From contig JAGSPQ010000387.1 in the NCBI GenBank assembly GCA_018262385.1, forward strand, positions 1 to 5,902: a stretch of DNA of 5,902 nucleotides, written 5' to 3'. How positions within the stretch are numbered: the stretch's first letter is position 1; each line of letters opens with the position of its first letter. The DNA comes from Myxococcaceae bacterium (GTDB lineage Bacteria; Myxococcota; Myxococcia; Myxococcales; Myxococcaceae). The notes below the pieces were generated by a model. The model ran no database searches, was not told the origin of the DNA, and worked only from the letters and a program-made list of their open reading frames with translations. The position numbers and the translations under genes were made by a program. Below, piece after piece: positions 5,224-5,902 of this stretch.

Positions 5224-5902
5224 ATGGATCGCAAACTCCTGGTGAACGGAAAGTGGCGAGACGGGCAGGGCGTCGCCGAGCTGAAGAGCCCGTGGGACGG
5301 CCGGAGCCTGGGCCGGGTCGCGCAGGCCTCCCCCGCGGACGTGCAGGACGCCCTCGAGGCGGCCGTCTCCGCCCGCCCCCGCCTGCAGCAGCAATCGAGC
5401 GGCGCCCGCCGCGACCTCCTCACCCGGATCGCCGCTGGCCTGCAGACCCGCCAGGCCGAGCTGGCCGAGCGGATCTGCGACGAAGCGGGCAAGCCGATCT
5501 CGCTCGCCAAGGTCGAGGTGGCCCGTGCGATCGAGACCTTCACCGTCGCCGCCGCCGAGCTGGGCCACTTCGGGGGAGAGATCATCCCGGTGGATCTGGC
5601 CGCCAACCAGGCCGGCACCGAGTGCGAGATCCGCCGCTTCCCCGCCGGGGTGGTGGTGGGGATCGTCCCCTTCAACTTCCCGCTCAACCTCGGCGCCCAC
5701 AAGGTCGCTCCGGCGCTGGCGGTGGGTGCGCCGATCCTCATCAAGCCGCCGCCGCAGGCGCCCTCCGCCCAGCTGATCCTCGGCGAGATCGCGCTGGCGG
5801 CCGGCGCCGACCCCGCCTGCCTGCAGGTGCTGCCGTGCGACAACGCGATCGCCGAGAAGCTGGCGACCGATCCCCGGGTGCGGACCCTCTCCTTCACCGG
5901 CA
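5224..5902 (+). CDS. NAD(P)-dependent aldehyde dehydrogenase, N-terminal half (cut by right edge)
   Basis: Reading from ATG 5224 gives MDRKLLVNGKWRDG and stays open to the window end for 226 complete codons plus one base. The opening NGKW, the helices EAGKPISLAKVEVARAIE (87-104) and the cofactor-fold motif GIVPFNFPLNLGAHK (146-160) are typical of the aldehyde dehydrogenase superfamily, which oxidises aldehydes to acids with NAD or NADP. N151 in PFNFP is the conserved Asn that helps hold the substrate oxyanion. K174 in ILIKPPPQAP is the conserved cofactor-binding Lys; the usual LKPA/S-x-x-x-P reads KPPPQAP here. The sequence stops at LSFTG, before the catalytic Cys and Glu, so activity cannot be judged. 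The PFNFPLNL-AHKVAPALA form resembles the y4uC/F21-like group (lactaldehyde dehydrogenase-like), a tentative placement; substrate is unknown. Full length would be about 470-490 residues. It shares no theme with the envelope genes and may have its own promoter. Confidence 0.92.
   Translation, partial: MDRKLLVNGKWRDGQGVAELKSPWDGRSLGRVAQASPADVQDALEAAVSARPRLQQQSSGARRDLLTRIAAGLQTRQAELAERICDEAGKPISLAKVEVARAIETFTVAAAELGHFGGEIIPVDLAANQAGTECEIRRFPAGVVVGIVPFNFPLNLGAHKVAPALAVGAPILIKPPPQAPSAQLILGEIALAAGADPACLQVLPCDNAIAEKLATDPRVRTLSFTG

Noticed and set aside
3651..5897. 748-codon open frame on the minus strand
   Set aside because: It overlaps four well-supported + strand genes, and its translation is Leu/Arg-rich with no recognisable domain. 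Long antisense frames are expected in GC-rich DNA.

Overview
The window is strongly GC-rich and all of its convincing genes lie on the + strand. The protein types point to Myxococcota (a myxobacterium or relative). They are an AgmX/PglI-type C-terminal domain protein, several cysteine-rich lipoproteins, an Asp/Asn-rich motif of the kind seen in myxobacterial surface proteins, and an ECF sigma factor. The phylum call is an inference from family content and composition; I did not match any gene to a named species.

Layout. Bases 1-287 hold the 3' end of a small cysteine-rich lipoprotein gene cut by the left edge. Bases 288-431 are a non-coding gap with two hairpin-capable sequences and an imperfect direct repeat, the best place for a promoter or operator. 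Then follows a tight block of five genes: an ECF sigma factor (432-977), a single-pass AgmX/TonB-like membrane protein (974-2389, ATGA overlap), a lipoprotein with 63 cysteines (2437-3777, after 47 bases), a second lipoprotein with an Asp/Asn-rich motif (3774-4562, ATGA overlap), and a small charged, probably exported helical protein (4566-5174, 3-base gap). After 49 bases an aldehyde dehydrogenase gene starts at 5224 and runs off the right edge. It looks unrelated in function and may be a separate unit.

How the genes may work together (inference). The overlaps and short gaps suggest one operon led by its own sigma factor. Its products would span the envelope: a cytoplasmic regulator, an inner-membrane protein with a long periplasmic Lys- and Gly-rich arm ending in a TonB-like domain, two disulfide-rich lipoproteins, and a helical exported protein. 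No classical zinc-binding anti-sigma factor follows the sigma gene, so the cytoplasmic N-terminal domain of the AgmX-like protein is a candidate for that role. A module of the form C-x5-C with an acidic residue usually just before the second Cys occurs once in the left-edge lipoprotein, eleven times in the 63-Cys protein and once in the next lipoprotein, which ties these proteins together. I see no tRNA, rRNA, CRISPR array, insertion sequence or integrase.
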